Assembly (NCBI GenBank): GCA_017467965.1
Contig: JAFUJZ010000007.1
Location: 62,001-126,000 of the forward strand
DNA from: Clostridia bacterium
GTDB lineage: Bacteria; Bacillota_A; Clostridia; UMGS1883
Length of the DNA: 64,000 nucleotides
Reading direction: 5' to 3'
The translations under genes were made by a program, and so were the position numbers. The stretch's first letter is position 1. The number at the start of each line of letters is the position of its first letter. The notes under the pieces are model-generated. The model saw nothing but the letters and a program-made list of their open reading frames with translations. It ran no database searches and was not told where the DNA came from. Positions 15,300-25,734 of this stretch are shown here, in pieces.

Positions 15300-17780
15300 T
15301 TACTCCACCGTAACTGTTTTTGCTTCGCAAAGAGGTATCATGCTCTCTATGCTTTCCCACCAGAAAATCTTAACCAGTGTGCCTGTTTTGCCCTCTTCAA
15401 ATTCAAGGGGCGTAGATTCAGCGGGGTTAGATTTTGTAACTGAAACAACTTCGTCGTTATTTATGAGCTTAGCAATCACAACACCGCCGTTACTTGGGTA
15501 GTTAAGCTCCGCTGTTACTGTAACGGTATTGCCGTTAAGTGTAGCTGCAGAGCTTGTTATTTCAGGTGTTGGGGGTGCGTAGTTGTAAGTGTAAATGGGC
15601 CAGCGGAGAAAGTCGTAGTTGGAGGAATCTATTGTGATTTTGTTCCAATCCTCTTCACTGCCTGTATAATATACATAATCTAAATGATAGCAATAATAAA
15701 AAGCATCATAGCCAATATTTGTTACGCTGTCAGAAATATAGAGGTATGTAAGGCTTTCGCAGTTTGAAAATGTATCTTGCCCTATAGAGGTAATTCCGTC
15801 GGAAATAACCACACCTAATATGGTTCCGCAACCCGTGAAGGAAGAATGCCCAAGATAGGTCAAGCTCTTGGGGAGAATGATGTAGTTAACAAGGGCTTTA
15901 CAGCCATAAAAAGCAAAATCACCAAGGTAGTTTAAATTGCCGGGGAGAGAAAGGTGTAAAAGGCTGATACAATTTTTGAACGCACTATCGCCAATATAAG
16001 TCACTGAAGAGCCAAAGTTAACATCTTCAAGGTGGGTGCATGATTCAAAGGCACTATCGCCGATATAAGTAACGCTGTCGGGAATCGTAACGCTTATAAG
16101 GTTACGGCAATTAGAGAACGCAGCACCTGAAATGGTTTTTGTGCCCTCCTTAATAACATAAGCACCTTCAATTTCAAGATTTGCACGAATTAAATGATTA
16201 TTTATATAAAGAACATCATCAGACCAATTGTTATTATCATTATAGTAAGCGGTTCCATAAAAAGAATCACCAATACTCGTCACACTGTCAGGAATGGTAA
16301 TGCTCGAAAGGTTGTTGCAATAAGAAAAAGAAGCTTCACCGATACTCGTCACGCTATCGGGAATAGTAACATTCGTAAGGCTTGTGCAACCGTAAAATGT
16401 GTAGTTCTTTATTTTGGTTATTTCATTAGAGATTTCAAAGCCTGTTAAGAGCTTATTGTTAACATATAAATCGGCACCATTATAGATAGGATTTGATTCT
16501 ATACTTGAAAAATCAATATTGCACCAACTCATTAAATCATTTATGTACACACTTGAAAGATTTGCGCAATTGTAAAAAGCAAATTCGCCAACACTTGTAA
16601 CGCTGTCGGGTATAGTAATCTCCTTAAGAGTGGTGCAATCTGTAAAAGCAAATTCATCGATACTCGTTACGCTGTCGGGTATGGTAATGCTCGTAAGGCT
16701 TGTGCAATCTGCGAACACATAATCTCCAATGCTTGTCACACCATCGGAAAGGGTTATCTCCTTAAGACTAGTGCATTTTTCAAATGCACCCTCGCCAATA
16801 GACGTAATGCTACTCGGAATGGTAATCTCCGTAAGATTATTGCATTTTCCAAATACACTGTTACCGATACTCGTCACGCTGTCGGAGATAGTAACACTCG
16901 TAAGGCTTGTGCAACCATAAAATGTGTAGTTCTTTATTTCGTCAGAAATTTTAGCCTTTGTCAAGAGCTTATTATTAACATATAAATTGGCTCCATTATA
17001 CATGGGGTTTGAGGATGCAGTAAAAAAATCGATATTACACCAAGCGGTTAAATCATTTATGTAGACACTTGAAAGGTTGTCGCACCATTCAAATGCCATA
17101 ATCCCGATAGAAGTTACACTATCAGGAATGATAACACCCGTAAGGTTACTGCGATCATAAAAAGCATTACTTGCAATAGTTTTTGTACCGTCTTTAATTT
17201 TGTATGTACCGTAAGCATTGATAGGAGCGTAAATTAAATGATTGTTTATATAAAGGGCGTTATCCTCCCAATTATTATCATCTTTATAATATGCCGTGGC
17301 ATAAAAAGCACCATGGTCAATATGGGTTACGCTGTCGGGTATGGTAATGCTTGATAAATTGGTACAATTGGCAAAAGTGCCATAGCCAATTGATGTAACA
17401 CCTTTGGGTATGGTGATGCTTGAAAGACTGCTGCAACCATAAAAGGAATAGTCCTGAATTAGGGTGACACTTTTAGGGATACTAACCTGTGCAAGATTAG
17501 TGCAAGAATTAAACGCATGATCCCCGATAGAAGTTACCCCATTTTCAATAGTAACGGAAACTATACTTGTTCTGGAACTATACCACGGAACCGAGGATTT
17601 GGAAGCGTAATCTTCCATCGCACCTTCTCCGGAAATTGTAAGATGACCGTTGTCGTCAAGTGTCCATGTAAGGCTTTCGCCGCAACTTCCGCTCTGAGCA
17701 GAGGAAGCAACTGTTGAAAATGCAAAAAGCACGGTGAATGTAATGCATAATAATATTGTAAGTTTTAAAAGCTTTTTCAT
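15300..17780 (-). CDS. Secreted BspA-like leucine-rich-repeat protein
   Basis: This 826-residue protein has a signal peptide (about 1-28) and a GTWTLDDNGHLTISGEG-like start (here SLTWTLDDNGHLTISGEG). It is followed by roughly 25 LRR_5/BspA-type repeats of 23 residues with the theme SVTSIGxxAFxxCxxLxxITIPD. Larger insertions (NDLTAWCNIDF..., NNNWSDDVLYINNHLI) recur and point to internal duplication. The last 90 residues form a beta-rich domain (PPTPEITSSAATLNGNTVTVTAEL). No SLH, LPXTG or membrane anchor is seen, so it is secreted or held non-covalently. Such proteins mediate adhesion in other species; the role here is unknown. Monocistronic. Confidence 0.88.
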   Translation of the reverse strand: MKKLLKLTILLCITFTVLFAFSTVASSAQSGSCGESLTWTLDDNGHLTISGEGAMEDYASKSSVPWYSSRTSIVSVTIENGVTSIGDHAFNSCTNLAQVSIPKSVTLIQDYSFYGCSSLSSITIPKGVTSIGYGTFANCTNLSSITIPDSVTHIDHGAFYATAYYKDDNNWEDNALYINNHLIYAPINAYGTYKIKDGTKTIASNAFYDRSNLTGVIIPDSVTSIGIMAFEWCDNLSSVYINDLTAWCNIDFFTASSNPMYNGANLYVNNKLLTKAKISDEIKNYTFYGCTSLTSVTISDSVTSIGNSVFGKCNNLTEITIPSSITSIGEGAFEKCTSLKEITLSDGVTSIGDYVFADCTSLTSITIPDSVTSIDEFAFTDCTTLKEITIPDSVTSVGEFAFYNCANLSSVYINDLMSWCNIDFSSIESNPIYNGADLYVNNKLLTGFEISNEITKIKNYTFYGCTSLTNVTIPDSVTSIGEASFSYCNNLSSITIPDSVTSIGDSFYGTAYYNDNNNWSDDVLYINNHLIRANLEIEGAYVIKEGTKTISGAAFSNCRNLISVTIPDSVTYIGDSAFESCTHLEDVNFGSSVTYIGDSAFKNCISLLHLSLPGNLNYLGDFAFYGCKALVNYIILPKSLTYLGHSSFTGCGTILGVVISDGITSIGQDTFSNCESLTYLYISDSVTNIGYDAFYYCYHLDYVYYTGSEEDWNKITIDSSNYDFLRWPIYTYNYAPPTPEITSSAATLNGNTVTVTAELNYPSNGGVVIAKLINNDEVVSVTKSNPAESTPLEFEEGKTGTLVKIFWWESIESMIPLCEAKTVTVE

Positions 17781-17881
17781 TTTAACATTCCTCCAAAATT
17801 TGACGTATCACTAAATAAATTATAACATATCAAAAAATTTCAGTAAAGGGATAAATTTGACCTATGAGGTGGAAATAAAAG

Positions 17882-17906
17882 AGCAGGACGGAATTTCCGT
17901 CCTGCT
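17882..17906 (-). terminator. Terminator of purL
   Basis: AGCAGGACGGA pairs with TCCGTCCTGCT (11 bp, 3-nt loop), followed on the minus strand by CTTTTATTT. It lies 15 nt downstream of the purL stop. Confidence 0.85.
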
Positions 17907-17920
17907 TGTGGTTGAATATA

Positions 17921-20900
17921 TTATTTGAAATAGTTTACGCCGGATTCGAATATCTTCTGGTCCTTAGAGAAGGGGATGTTTTTCGATACTGCGTCGCCCT
18001 TACGTTCACTATGCGCCATCTTACCGAGTACTCTGCCGTCGGGAGAAGTGATACCCTCGATTGCATCAAAGCTGCCGTTGGGGTTAAATGCAATATCGTG
18101 AGTGGGGTTGCCATTGAGGTCAACGTATCTTGTTGCAACCTGACCATTTTCCACGAGCTTTTTCAAAAGAGCTTCGGGAGCAACGAATCTGCCTTCGCCG
18201 TGTGAAATCGGAATAGCGTGAACATCGCCAACATTTGCCCCGTTAAACCAAGGCGAAAGTGTACTTACAACCTTTGTATAGCTCATGTTGGAAGCATGAC
18301 GACCGATGTTGTTGAAGGTAAGTGTTGCACTATCGTCTGTCATGTCACAGATTTCACCGTAGGGAACAAGACCAAGCTTGATAAGTGCCTGGAAACCGTT
18401 ACAGATACCTAAGATAAGACCATCACGTTCCTTTAAGAGTTTCATTGTAGCTTCCTTAACCCAAGTGTTACGGAATGCTGTTGCAATGAATTTGCCGGAT
18501 CCATCAGGCTCGTCACCGCCGGAGAAACCGCCGGGGAACATAATAATCTGGCTTTCGTTGATTCTCTTTGCAAATTCCTTCAAGGACTCTGTAACATCGT
18601 TCATTGTAAGGTTACGGAATACGCAGATATCAGCTTCAGCACCTGCATTGATAAAGTTACGTGCAGAGTCGTATTCGCAGTTTGTACCGGGGAATACGGG
18701 GATAAATACCTTGGGCTTAGCAACCTTATTCTTTGCTACATAGATATTTCTCTTATCGTATGTGTAGTCAACGATAGGAGTTGTTTCTTCCTTTGCCTGT
18801 GTGGGGAAAGTCTTTTCAAGTGTCTTTGTCCATGCGGAAAGAACCTCAGAAAGACTCATTTCAACACCGTTTACAGTTATAGTTTCGCTGTCTGTTGTCT
18901 TACCGATTACTGTGTAGTCGATACCGTCAAGAGCACTTACGTCTTCACATTCAAGAAGCAGTGCACCGGGAAGAAGAGAGAAGAGAAGAGACGCATCGCA
19001 GGAAAGGTCAGCACCAATCATGTTACCGAATGCCATTTTGCTGACAGCTTCGCATACGCCGCCCTTCTTAAGTACAGAAGCGGAAACAACCTTTTTATCA
19101 ACAATTGCTTTGTGAATTGCAGTATAGTTTTTGTCAAGTGTATCCCAGTCACAAACCATTTCATCGTCAATTGGCAATGTTACAAGAACAAGGTTGTTGC
19201 CTGCTTTCTTGAACTCGGGAGAGATGATGTTGTCTGTCTTTTCTGTTGTAACAGCAAAGGAAACAAGTGTGGGAGGAACGTCCAAATCGTCAAAGGAACC
19301 GCTCATAGAGTCCTTACCGCCGATTGCACCCAAGCCAAGCTTCATCTGTGCTGTGTATGCACCAAGGAGTGCTGCAAAGGGCTTACCCCAACGAGAGGGT
19401 ACGTCCTTGAGTCTTTCAAAATATTCCTGGAATGTGAGATAACAAGTCTTGTAGTCACCGCCGAGTGCAACAATCTTTGCAACGGATTCAACCACTGCAT
19501 AGAGTGCGCCGTGGAAGGGTGAGAATGTGGAAATATCGGGATTAAAGCCATAAGCCATAAGAGAAGCAGTTGTTGTTTTGCCGCTCATTACGGGAATTTT
19601 TGCTGCCATACCGTCAACGGGTGTAAGCTGTGTCTTACCGCCGAAGGGCATGAGCACTGTTGCCGCACCGATAGAAGAGTCAAAACGTTCAACAAGCCCC
19701 TTCTGGCTGCATACGTTCAAATCACTTACAGTCTTAATCCATTCGGACTTGATGTCTGTTACGTTTTTCTTTTCGAAAATATTGCCGCAGGGCTTTGCTA
19801 CCTTAACTGTTGCATGCTTTTCGGCACCATTTGTATTAAGGAAATCACGGCTTATAGAAACGATTGTTTTGCCGCGCCAGTTCATTGTAAGACGGTTGTC
19901 GTCTGTAACTGTGGCAACACGGGTGGATTCAAGGTTTTCTTCAGCTGCGAACGCCATGAATTTTTCCACGTTTTCGGGAGCAACAACTACTGCCATTCTT
20001 TCCTGGCTTTCGCTGATTGCAAGCTCTGTGCCGTCCAAACCGTCGTATTTTTTGGGAACAGCGTCAAGGTTGATGATAAGACCGTCGCTAAGTTCACCGA
20101 TAGCAACGCTTACACCACCTGCACCAAAGTCGTTACAACGCTTGATCATAGTTGTAAGGTTGGGGTTTCTGAAAAGACGCTGGATTTTTCTTTCTTCGGG
20201 GGGATTACCCTTCTGTACTTCAGCACCGCATGTTTCGATACTGGACTCTGTATGAGCCTTGGAAGAGCCTGTAGCACCGCCGCAACCGTCGCGACCTGTC
20301 TTACCGCCGAGGAGGATGATTACATCGCCGGCAGTGGGTACTTCACGGACAACGTTACTCTTAGGGGCTGCACCGATAACGGCACCGATTTCCATTCTCT
20401 TTGCTACATAGCCGGGGTGGTAGATTTCGCTAACCTGACCTGTTGCAAGACCAATCTGGTTACCGTAAGAGGAATAACCTGCAGCTGCAGTACGAGTAAG
20501 CTTTTTCTGGGGAAGCTTACCGGGGAGTGTTTCGTTAATGGGTACATTGGGATCAGATGCACCTGTTACGCGCATTGCCTGGTAAACGTAGCTTCTACCT
20601 GAGAGCGGGTCGCGGATAGCACCGCCAAGGCAGGTTGCCGCACCACCAAAGGGTTCGATTTCGGTGGGGTGGTTGTGTGTTTCGTTCTTGAACATGAGAA
20701 GCCACTCTTCGTTTACACCGTCGTTATCAACTTCGATAACGATAGAGCAAGCATTGATTTCTTCACTTTCGTCGATTTCCTTCAAGAGACCCTTGCTCTT
20801 AAGGTCTTTAACGGCGATAGTTGCCATGTCCATAAGGCAAAGATTCTTTTTCTTGCCGATGTAAAGTCTTGCACGGGAATCAAGATATGCGTCATAAGCT

Positions 20901-21640
20901 TTTTTGAGTGCTGTGAAACCGTCTTCAATGTCAACAGAGTCAATAATTGTGGAGAATGTTGTGTGACGGCAGTGGTCAGACCAGTATGTGTCGATAACGC
21001 GCATTTCAGTAAAAGAGGGGTCGCGTTTTTCTTCGTCACGGAAATAAGCCTGACAGAACTTTAAGTCGCCCATATCCATAGCAAAGCCCATTTCTTTTGC
21101 AAGAAGGGAAAGAGCTTCGTCATCTGCTTCGATAAAGCCTGTAACAGTTTTTACGTCCTCGGGGACAACAGTTTCTTCAACCAAAGATGCGGGCTTTTCA
21201 AGCTTTGCCACACGGCTGTCCACGGGGTTAACGTAATACTTTGTAACCTTTTCTTTGTCTTCGGGTGTAACAGCACCCTTTAAGATAACGAGTTTCGCAA
21301 CTCTTACAGTGGGTTTTTCACCCTGAGTTAAAATCTGTACACAAACAGCCGCAGAGTCAGCTCTCTGGTCATACTGACCGGGGAGATATTCTGTTGCGAT
21401 AACTGTTTCGTCGTCTGCTACAGCAAGTGTTTCGTCATAGGCAAAATCCACGGGAGGTTCAGAAAATACGAGAGGCTTTGCCGCCTTGTATTCTTCCTCT
21501 GTGATGCCTTCGATATCGTAACGGTTTACGATGCGGACGCCGGTAAGATTGTCCATTCCGAGATTTTCGCGAAGGTCAGAGAGTAACCCTCTTGCTTCAA
21601 CATCAAATCCGGGCTTCTTTTCAACAAAAATACGAAGCAT
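17921..21640 (-). CDS. purL: Phosphoribosylformylglycinamidine synthase, single-chain
   Basis: This 1239-residue enzyme makes FGAM from FGAR, glutamine and ATP, step 4 of purine synthesis. It is the long form in which the PurS-like N-terminus, two AIRS-like synthetase halves and the glutaminase are fused; many Bacillota use separate PurS, PurQ and PurL. The synthetase motif FKNETHNHPTEIEPFGGAATC (start near residue 315) is intact. The class I amidotransferase part has Cys1080 (GICNGFQAL), His1210 and Glu1212 (MAHSERK). GGAGG precedes the ATG, with a moderate TTGTTA...TATTAT promoter upstream. It stands without other pur genes here. Confidence 0.96.
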   Translation of the reverse strand: MLRIFVEKKPGFDVEARGLLSDLRENLGMDNLTGVRIVNRYDIEGITEEEYKAAKPLVFSEPPVDFAYDETLAVADDETVIATEYLPGQYDQRADSAAVCVQILTQGEKPTVRVAKLVILKGAVTPEDKEKVTKYYVNPVDSRVAKLEKPASLVEETVVPEDVKTVTGFIEADDEALSLLAKEMGFAMDMGDLKFCQAYFRDEEKRDPSFTEMRVIDTYWSDHCRHTTFSTIIDSVDIEDGFTALKKAYDAYLDSRARLYIGKKKNLCLMDMATIAVKDLKSKGLLKEIDESEEINACSIVIEVDNDGVNEEWLLMFKNETHNHPTEIEPFGGAATCLGGAIRDPLSGRSYVYQAMRVTGASDPNVPINETLPGKLPQKKLTRTAAAGYSSYGNQIGLATGQVSEIYHPGYVAKRMEIGAVIGAAPKSNVVREVPTAGDVIILLGGKTGRDGCGGATGSSKAHTESSIETCGAEVQKGNPPEERKIQRLFRNPNLTTMIKRCNDFGAGGVSVAIGELSDGLIINLDAVPKKYDGLDGTELAISESQERMAVVVAPENVEKFMAFAAEENLESTRVATVTDDNRLTMNWRGKTIVSISRDFLNTNGAEKHATVKVAKPCGNIFEKKNVTDIKSEWIKTVSDLNVCSQKGLVERFDSSIGAATVLMPFGGKTQLTPVDGMAAKIPVMSGKTTTASLMAYGFNPDISTFSPFHGALYAVVESVAKIVALGGDYKTCYLTFQEYFERLKDVPSRWGKPFAALLGAYTAQMKLGLGAIGGKDSMSGSFDDLDVPPTLVSFAVTTEKTDNIISPEFKKAGNNLVLVTLPIDDEMVCDWDTLDKNYTAIHKAIVDKKVVSASVLKKGGVCEAVSKMAFGNMIGADLSCDASLLFSLLPGALLLECEDVSALDGIDYTVIGKTTDSETITVNGVEMSLSEVLSAWTKTLEKTFPTQAKEETTPIVDYTYDKRNIYVAKNKVAKPKVFIPVFPGTNCEYDSARNFINAGAEADICVFRNLTMNDVTESLKEFAKRINESQIIMFPGGFSGGDEPDGSGKFIATAFRNTWVKEATMKLLKERDGLILGICNGFQALIKLGLVPYGEICDMTDDSATLTFNNIGRHASNMSYTKVVSTLSPWFNGANVGDVHAIPISHGEGRFVAPEALLKKLVENGQVATRYVDLNGNPTHDIAFNPNGSFDAIEGITSPDGRVLGKMAHSERKGDAVSKNIPFSKDQKIFESGVNYFK

Positions 21641-21739
21641 GATGTGATTCCTCCAAGTTTATATAATAAAAAATTAAAATCAGATTAACAAATGCCAAAC
21701 TTCATTATAATTCAAGATTTGACAATAATCAACATTTTT

Positions 21740-23044
21740 TTAGTTGAGCTCTAAGAGCTTTGCGATAATATGAGCCGCCTGAGCACGTGTTGCATTGCCC
21801 AAGGGTTCAAAGGTTGTACTTGTCATACCGTTGATGATACCTTTTGAACGCATGGAATATACAGCTTCTGCCGCATATGCAGAGATAGATGCGTGGTCAT
21901 CAAAGTTTGTGACATTGCCAAGGGAAAAGCTTTTACCCGAATGCACTGCCGCACGGTATGCAAATGTAGCCATGTCCTGTCTTGTAACAAGGCTATTGGG
22001 ATTGAACATGCCGCCATAGCCTGTAGCGATACCGTTGTCATATGCCGCAATTACTGCAGTATAGTACCAGTCGGTTGCTTTAACATCGTCAAAGGGTGAG
22101 AGCGGGAACTTAGGCTCAAGCTTGAATGCTTTTTGAAGCATTGTGACAAACTGTGCTCTTGTAACAAAGTCATCGGGAGCAAAGGTGTCTTCATCCATGC
22201 CGTTGATAATGCCCTTTTCGTAAAGAGTAAGAATGCTGTCCTTTGCCCAGTGAGAAGCGGGAAGGTCAGTAAAGGGATTTTCGGTTTCCTTTTCTGTGGG
22301 CTCTTCTGTAGGCTCGTCGGTAGACTCATCTGTGGGCTCTTCATCCTTTATGGGTGCAGCCGCTACAACAACTCTGATAGAAGCATAGTTATTGCCTGTT
22401 TTAACCCAAAGCTGACTTTCGCCTTTTTTTAGAGCAGTTACGATAACTGTCTTGCCGGATATAGAAGCGGCAATCACGTCTTCATCGTCAATCTCAAGCG
22501 TAAGAGATGATGCAGATGTGGTTATGTTAACTTTTGTGCTTTCGCCTTCTGTAAGAGAAAGCTCAGTTGTGTCGGGGATTATGGCTGTTACAGAATTGCC
22601 GCCTCCTGTAGTAGGCTTTTTTGTGGGCTTTTCTGTAGGTTCGTCATCGGGGTTTAAGCCGTCGTCAAAATCATCTTCAGTGCGGTCAACTGTTTCGGAA
22701 AGTGTAAATTCCAAGGATTCCGAAACGTCGCCTGACTGAACGATGATTGTCCATACGCCCTCGGGCCAAAGACGAGACTGCTCACCGAGAGCGATTTCAA
22801 TGCCTTCGGAAAGCTCGTCGGGGGAGTAGGTCATAATATACTTTGCACTGCCGCCAGCCTCTTCGGGGTAGTAAAGTCCCAAAGTTACGTATTTGTTTGC
22901 AAAGCCCGAAATAAAAATGGTCTCCTCATAGGTATACTCGTCATATTCAAGCGGGTTAATTTCGATAAACGTTTCCTCTGCCATAACGGTGAAAGGACAG
23001 AGAAGTAAGCATAAAGATATTAATAATGAAACGATTTTTTTCAT
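21740..23044 (-). CDS. Secreted SLH-domain surface protein
   Basis: This 434-residue exported protein has a signal peptide at 1-22. An unrecognised N-terminal beta domain (about 25-120) is followed by a DEPTEKPTKKPT linker and a Big-like domain near 150-230 (DTTELSLTEGESTKVNI). A second acidic Pro/Thr/Glu linker and three SLH repeats complete it (about 250-305, 312-370 and 378-434; TRAQF, TRQDM and TRAQA mark them). SLH domains bind pyruvylated wall polymers, so it should sit on the cell surface. It begins 13 nt after folD, so it is probably the last gene of the ftsK-ygiQ-folD run. The ligand of the N-terminal part is unknown. Confidence 0.88.
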   Translation of the reverse strand: MKKIVSLLISLCLLLCPFTVMAEETFIEINPLEYDEYTYEETIFISGFANKYVTLGLYYPEEAGGSAKYIMTYSPDELSEGIEIALGEQSRLWPEGVWTIIVQSGDVSESLEFTLSETVDRTEDDFDDGLNPDDEPTEKPTKKPTTGGGNSVTAIIPDTTELSLTEGESTKVNITTSASSLTLEIDDEDVIAASISGKTVIVTALKKGESQLWVKTGNNYASIRVVVAAAPIKDEEPTDESTDEPTEEPTEKETENPFTDLPASHWAKDSILTLYEKGIINGMDEDTFAPDDFVTRAQFVTMLQKAFKLEPKFPLSPFDDVKATDWYYTAVIAAYDNGIATGYGGMFNPNSLVTRQDMATFAYRAAVHSGKSFSLGNVTNFDDHASISAYAAEAVYSMRSKGIINGMTSTTFEPLGNATRAQAAHIIAKLLELN

Positions 23045-23057
23045 AGAAGTCTCCTTT

Positions 23058-23909
23058 TTAATTGATTGAGTGGTGAAGCTTGCAAGCCTTGAGCGTGTTC
23101 TTCATAAGCATTGCAATAGTCATGGGCCCAACGCCACCGGGAACGGGAGTTATTGCAGAGGCAATTTCAGATACCTCACTAAATGCCACGTCACCTGTTA
23201 ATTTGCCGTCAAGGCGGTTCATGCCTACGTCAATTACAACTGCACCCGGCTTTACCATATCAGCTGTGACAAAGTTTGCTTTGCCCACTGCCGCAACTAA
23301 AATGTCGGCACGGCGTGTTACCTCAGAAAGGTTCTTTGTGCGAGAATGGCAAACCGTTACAGTACCGTTTGCATGAAGAAGTAACATAGCCTGAGGTTTG
23401 CCTACGATGTTGCTTCTGCCGATTACAACACATTCCTTACCGCTAACCTCGATGCCGGTGAGCTTAATGAGCTCCATAACACCTGCAGGTGTGCAGGGAA
23501 GAAAATCAAAATTACCTATCATGATTTTGCCTACGTTGACAGGGTGGAATGCGTCCACATCCTTGCCAGGGTCAATCGCAAGAAGGATTTTTTCCTCATT
23601 TATATGTGAAGGAAGCGGAAGCTGACAAAGAATACCGTCAATATCCGAGCGGTTATTGAGAGTGTCGATAAGATTTAAAAGCGTATCTTCACTTGTTTCG
23701 GAAGGAAGAGCAAACTCCTCCGATTTAAAGCCGCATTCCTCGCAGGCTTTCTTTTTATTGTTAACGTACACTCGGCTTGCGGGATTGTCGCCCACGATTA
23801 TTACTGCCAGACCCGGCTGTACGCCTTCCTTTTGAAGAAGCAGAGTTTCCTCTTTGATTTGCGCCTTTATCTTTGCGGACAGCGCCTTTCCGTCCAGTAT
23901 TGTTGCCAA
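23058..23909 (-). CDS. folD: Bifunctional methylenetetrahydrofolate dehydrogenase/cyclohydrolase
   Basis: This 283-residue FolD interconverts 5,10-methylene-THF and 10-formyl-THF, feeding one-carbon units to purine and other syntheses. The start [15 protein letters not shown], the catalytic YVNNK (Y48, K52) and the NADP-binding [14 protein letters not shown] are all conserved, as is the C-terminal [14 protein letters not shown]. The start codon is TTG at 23909, supported by AGAGGAGA seven nt before it. That site and the first 49 codons lie inside the 3' end of ygiQ in another frame, a 149-nt overlap. Nearby purL uses its product pathway, though not in one operon. Confidence 0.95.
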   Translation of the reverse strand: MATILDGKALSAKIKAQIKEETLLLQKEGVQPGLAVIIVGDNPASRVYVNNKKKACEECGFKSEEFALPSETSEDTLLNLIDTLNNRSDIDGILCQLPLPSHINEEKILLAIDPGKDVDAFHPVNVGKIMIGNFDFLPCTPAGVMELIKLTGIEVSGKECVVIGRSNIVGKPQAMLLLHANGTVTVCHSRTKNLSEVTRRADILVAAVGKANFVTADMVKPGAVVIDVGMNRLDGKLTGDVAFSEVSEIASAITPVPGGVGPMTIAMLMKNTLKACKLHHSIN

Positions 23910-25707
23910 TTGTATCTCTCCTCTCGGGTTTTATCAGACAGTCGGGACCGTAGCCTATAAGATCTCTCCTGCCTGCTTGGATTAATGCTTTTTTTACGAT
24001 TTGATAGTTTTCGGGTCTTGAGGACTGCAGGAGTGCTCTTTGCATTGCCTTTTCCTCGAATGTTTTTGGCACGTAAACCGGTTTCATTGTTCTGGGGTCT
24101 AAGCCTGTATAGAACATTGCCGTTGAAAGTGTGCCGGGTGTGGGATAAAAATCCTGCACCTGCTGGGGGCGTATGCCCATACGTTTGAGATAAACTGCAA
24201 GCTCGATAGCCTCGTTTAACGTACTGCCGGGATGGGAGCTCATAAGGTAGGGCACAAGATATTGCTCCTTGCCTATTTCTTTATTTATCTGATAGAATTT
24301 GTCGCAGAATTTTTGGTACACGTTAAGCCCGGGCTTGCCCATGTAAGAGAGCACCTTGGGGGAAATATGTTCGGGCGCTACCTTTAACTGCCCCGATACA
24401 TGGTGCATACATAATTCACGGAAAAATTCATCGTTTTTATCCTTAATAAGATAATCGTAACGGATACCGCTTCGGATAAAGACTTTTTTCACTTTATCTA
24501 CAGCACGGATTTTGCGGAGAAGTTCAAGATAATCCGTATGGTCGACCTCGGCGTTTTTACACACATCGGGGTAGAGACACTGCTTGTCCTTGCAGGCACC
24601 GTATTTTGTCTGCTTTTGGCAGGCAGGGAAACGGAAGTTTGCGGTAGGCCCGCCTACGTCATGGATGTAGCCCTTGAAATCGGGCATCCAGACAAGCTGT
24701 TTAACCTCGTTTAAAACAGAGGCGTGGCTTCTTGCCTGCACAATGCGTCCTTGGTGAAATGTGATTGCGCAGAACGAACAGCTGCCAAAGCAGCCTCGGG
24801 AGCTTGTTACTGAAAACTTTACCTCTTCAATTGCAGGAATACCGCCATCTGCCTCATAAGACGGGTGATATTCCTTTGTATAGGGAAGAGCATATACCCT
24901 GTCAAGCTCGTTTTGCGTGAGGGGTTTACTCATGGGCATCTGGACGATATATTTGTCGCCGTGCTTCTGAGCAAGAATTTTACCGCGGTAGGGGTCTTGC
25001 TCTTCATATTCAATCTTTGTTGCCAGTGCGTAGGCTTTTTTGTCGGTTTTGACCTCTTCATATGAAGGCAGGACAATAGCACCCTTGGGAGCCTCGTCCG
25101 ACACATAGCATACACCGTCGGGGATTTTGCCAATTTTGGGGTCAGTGCCGTTTGCGAGCATGTCTGCAAGCTCGATTATGCTTTTTTCGCCCATACCGTA
25201 GGATATGAAATCCGCCTGCGAGTCAAAAATGATACTCCTGCGGACAGAATCAGACCAATAGTCATAGTGGGCAAAACGCCTCAAGCTTGCCTCTGTACCA
25301 CCTATAATTACGGGGATTTTGCCGAAAGCTTCTCTTACTCGGTTTGCATACACGATTGTGCAACGATCGGGACGGAGCCCTGCCTTTCCGCCGGGGGAGT
25401 AAACATCCTCACTACGACGCTTCTTTGCGGCGGTATAATGGTTGACCATTGAATCGATAACACCACCCGAGATTAAAACACCTAAGCGCGGCTTGCCGAA
25501 TTTTTTGAAATCGTCGGTTGATTTATAGTCGGGCTGGGGAAGAATACAGACCCTGTAGCCTTCTTTTTCGAGAAGGCGAGATAAAATAGCAACGCCAAAG
25601 GAAGGGTGGTCAACATATGCGTCACCCGATATAAACAAAAAGTCATAATAATCCCAGCCGCGTGCTGTCATATCTTCTTTTGTAATAGGTAAAAAACTAT
25701 TTGCCAT
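23761..25707 (-). CDS. YgiQ-family radical SAM protein (UPF0313)
   Basis: This 648-residue protein of the YgiQ/UPF0313 family has no firmly established reaction. An N-terminal cobalamin-binding-like region ([16 protein letters not shown]...) precedes the radical SAM domain, whose CxxxCxxC is C306, C310 and C313 (GCFGSCSFC). Conserved blocks end near residue 600 at [11 protein letters not shown]. The last 49 residues are a Lys/Arg/Gly/Ser/Asn-rich tail encoded entirely within folD in another frame. The PERRD codons just before it also form the folD ribosome-binding site. The ATG at 25707 is chosen because GAAAGG precedes it. It sits 27 nt after ftsK. Confidence 0.9.
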   Translation of the reverse strand: MANSFLPITKEDMTARGWDYYDFLFISGDAYVDHPSFGVAILSRLLEKEGYRVCILPQPDYKSTDDFKKFGKPRLGVLISGGVIDSMVNHYTAAKKRRSEDVYSPGGKAGLRPDRCTIVYANRVREAFGKIPVIIGGTEASLRRFAHYDYWSDSVRRSIIFDSQADFISYGMGEKSIIELADMLANGTDPKIGKIPDGVCYVSDEAPKGAIVLPSYEEVKTDKKAYALATKIEYEEQDPYRGKILAQKHGDKYIVQMPMSKPLTQNELDRVYALPYTKEYHPSYEADGGIPAIEEVKFSVTSSRGCFGSCSFCAITFHQGRIVQARSHASVLNEVKQLVWMPDFKGYIHDVGGPTANFRFPACQKQTKYGACKDKQCLYPDVCKNAEVDHTDYLELLRKIRAVDKVKKVFIRSGIRYDYLIKDKNDEFFRELCMHHVSGQLKVAPEHISPKVLSYMGKPGLNVYQKFCDKFYQINKEIGKEQYLVPYLMSSHPGSTLNEAIELAVYLKRMGIRPQQVQDFYPTPGTLSTAMFYTGLDPRTMKPVYVPKTFEEKAMQRALLQSSRPENYQIVKKALIQAGRRDLIGYGPDCLIKPERRDTIGNNTGRKGAVRKDKGANQRGNSASSKGRRTAGSGSNNRGRQSRKPSVR

Positions 25708-25734
25708 TTTATTGCCTTTCAAAAGTTATATTAA

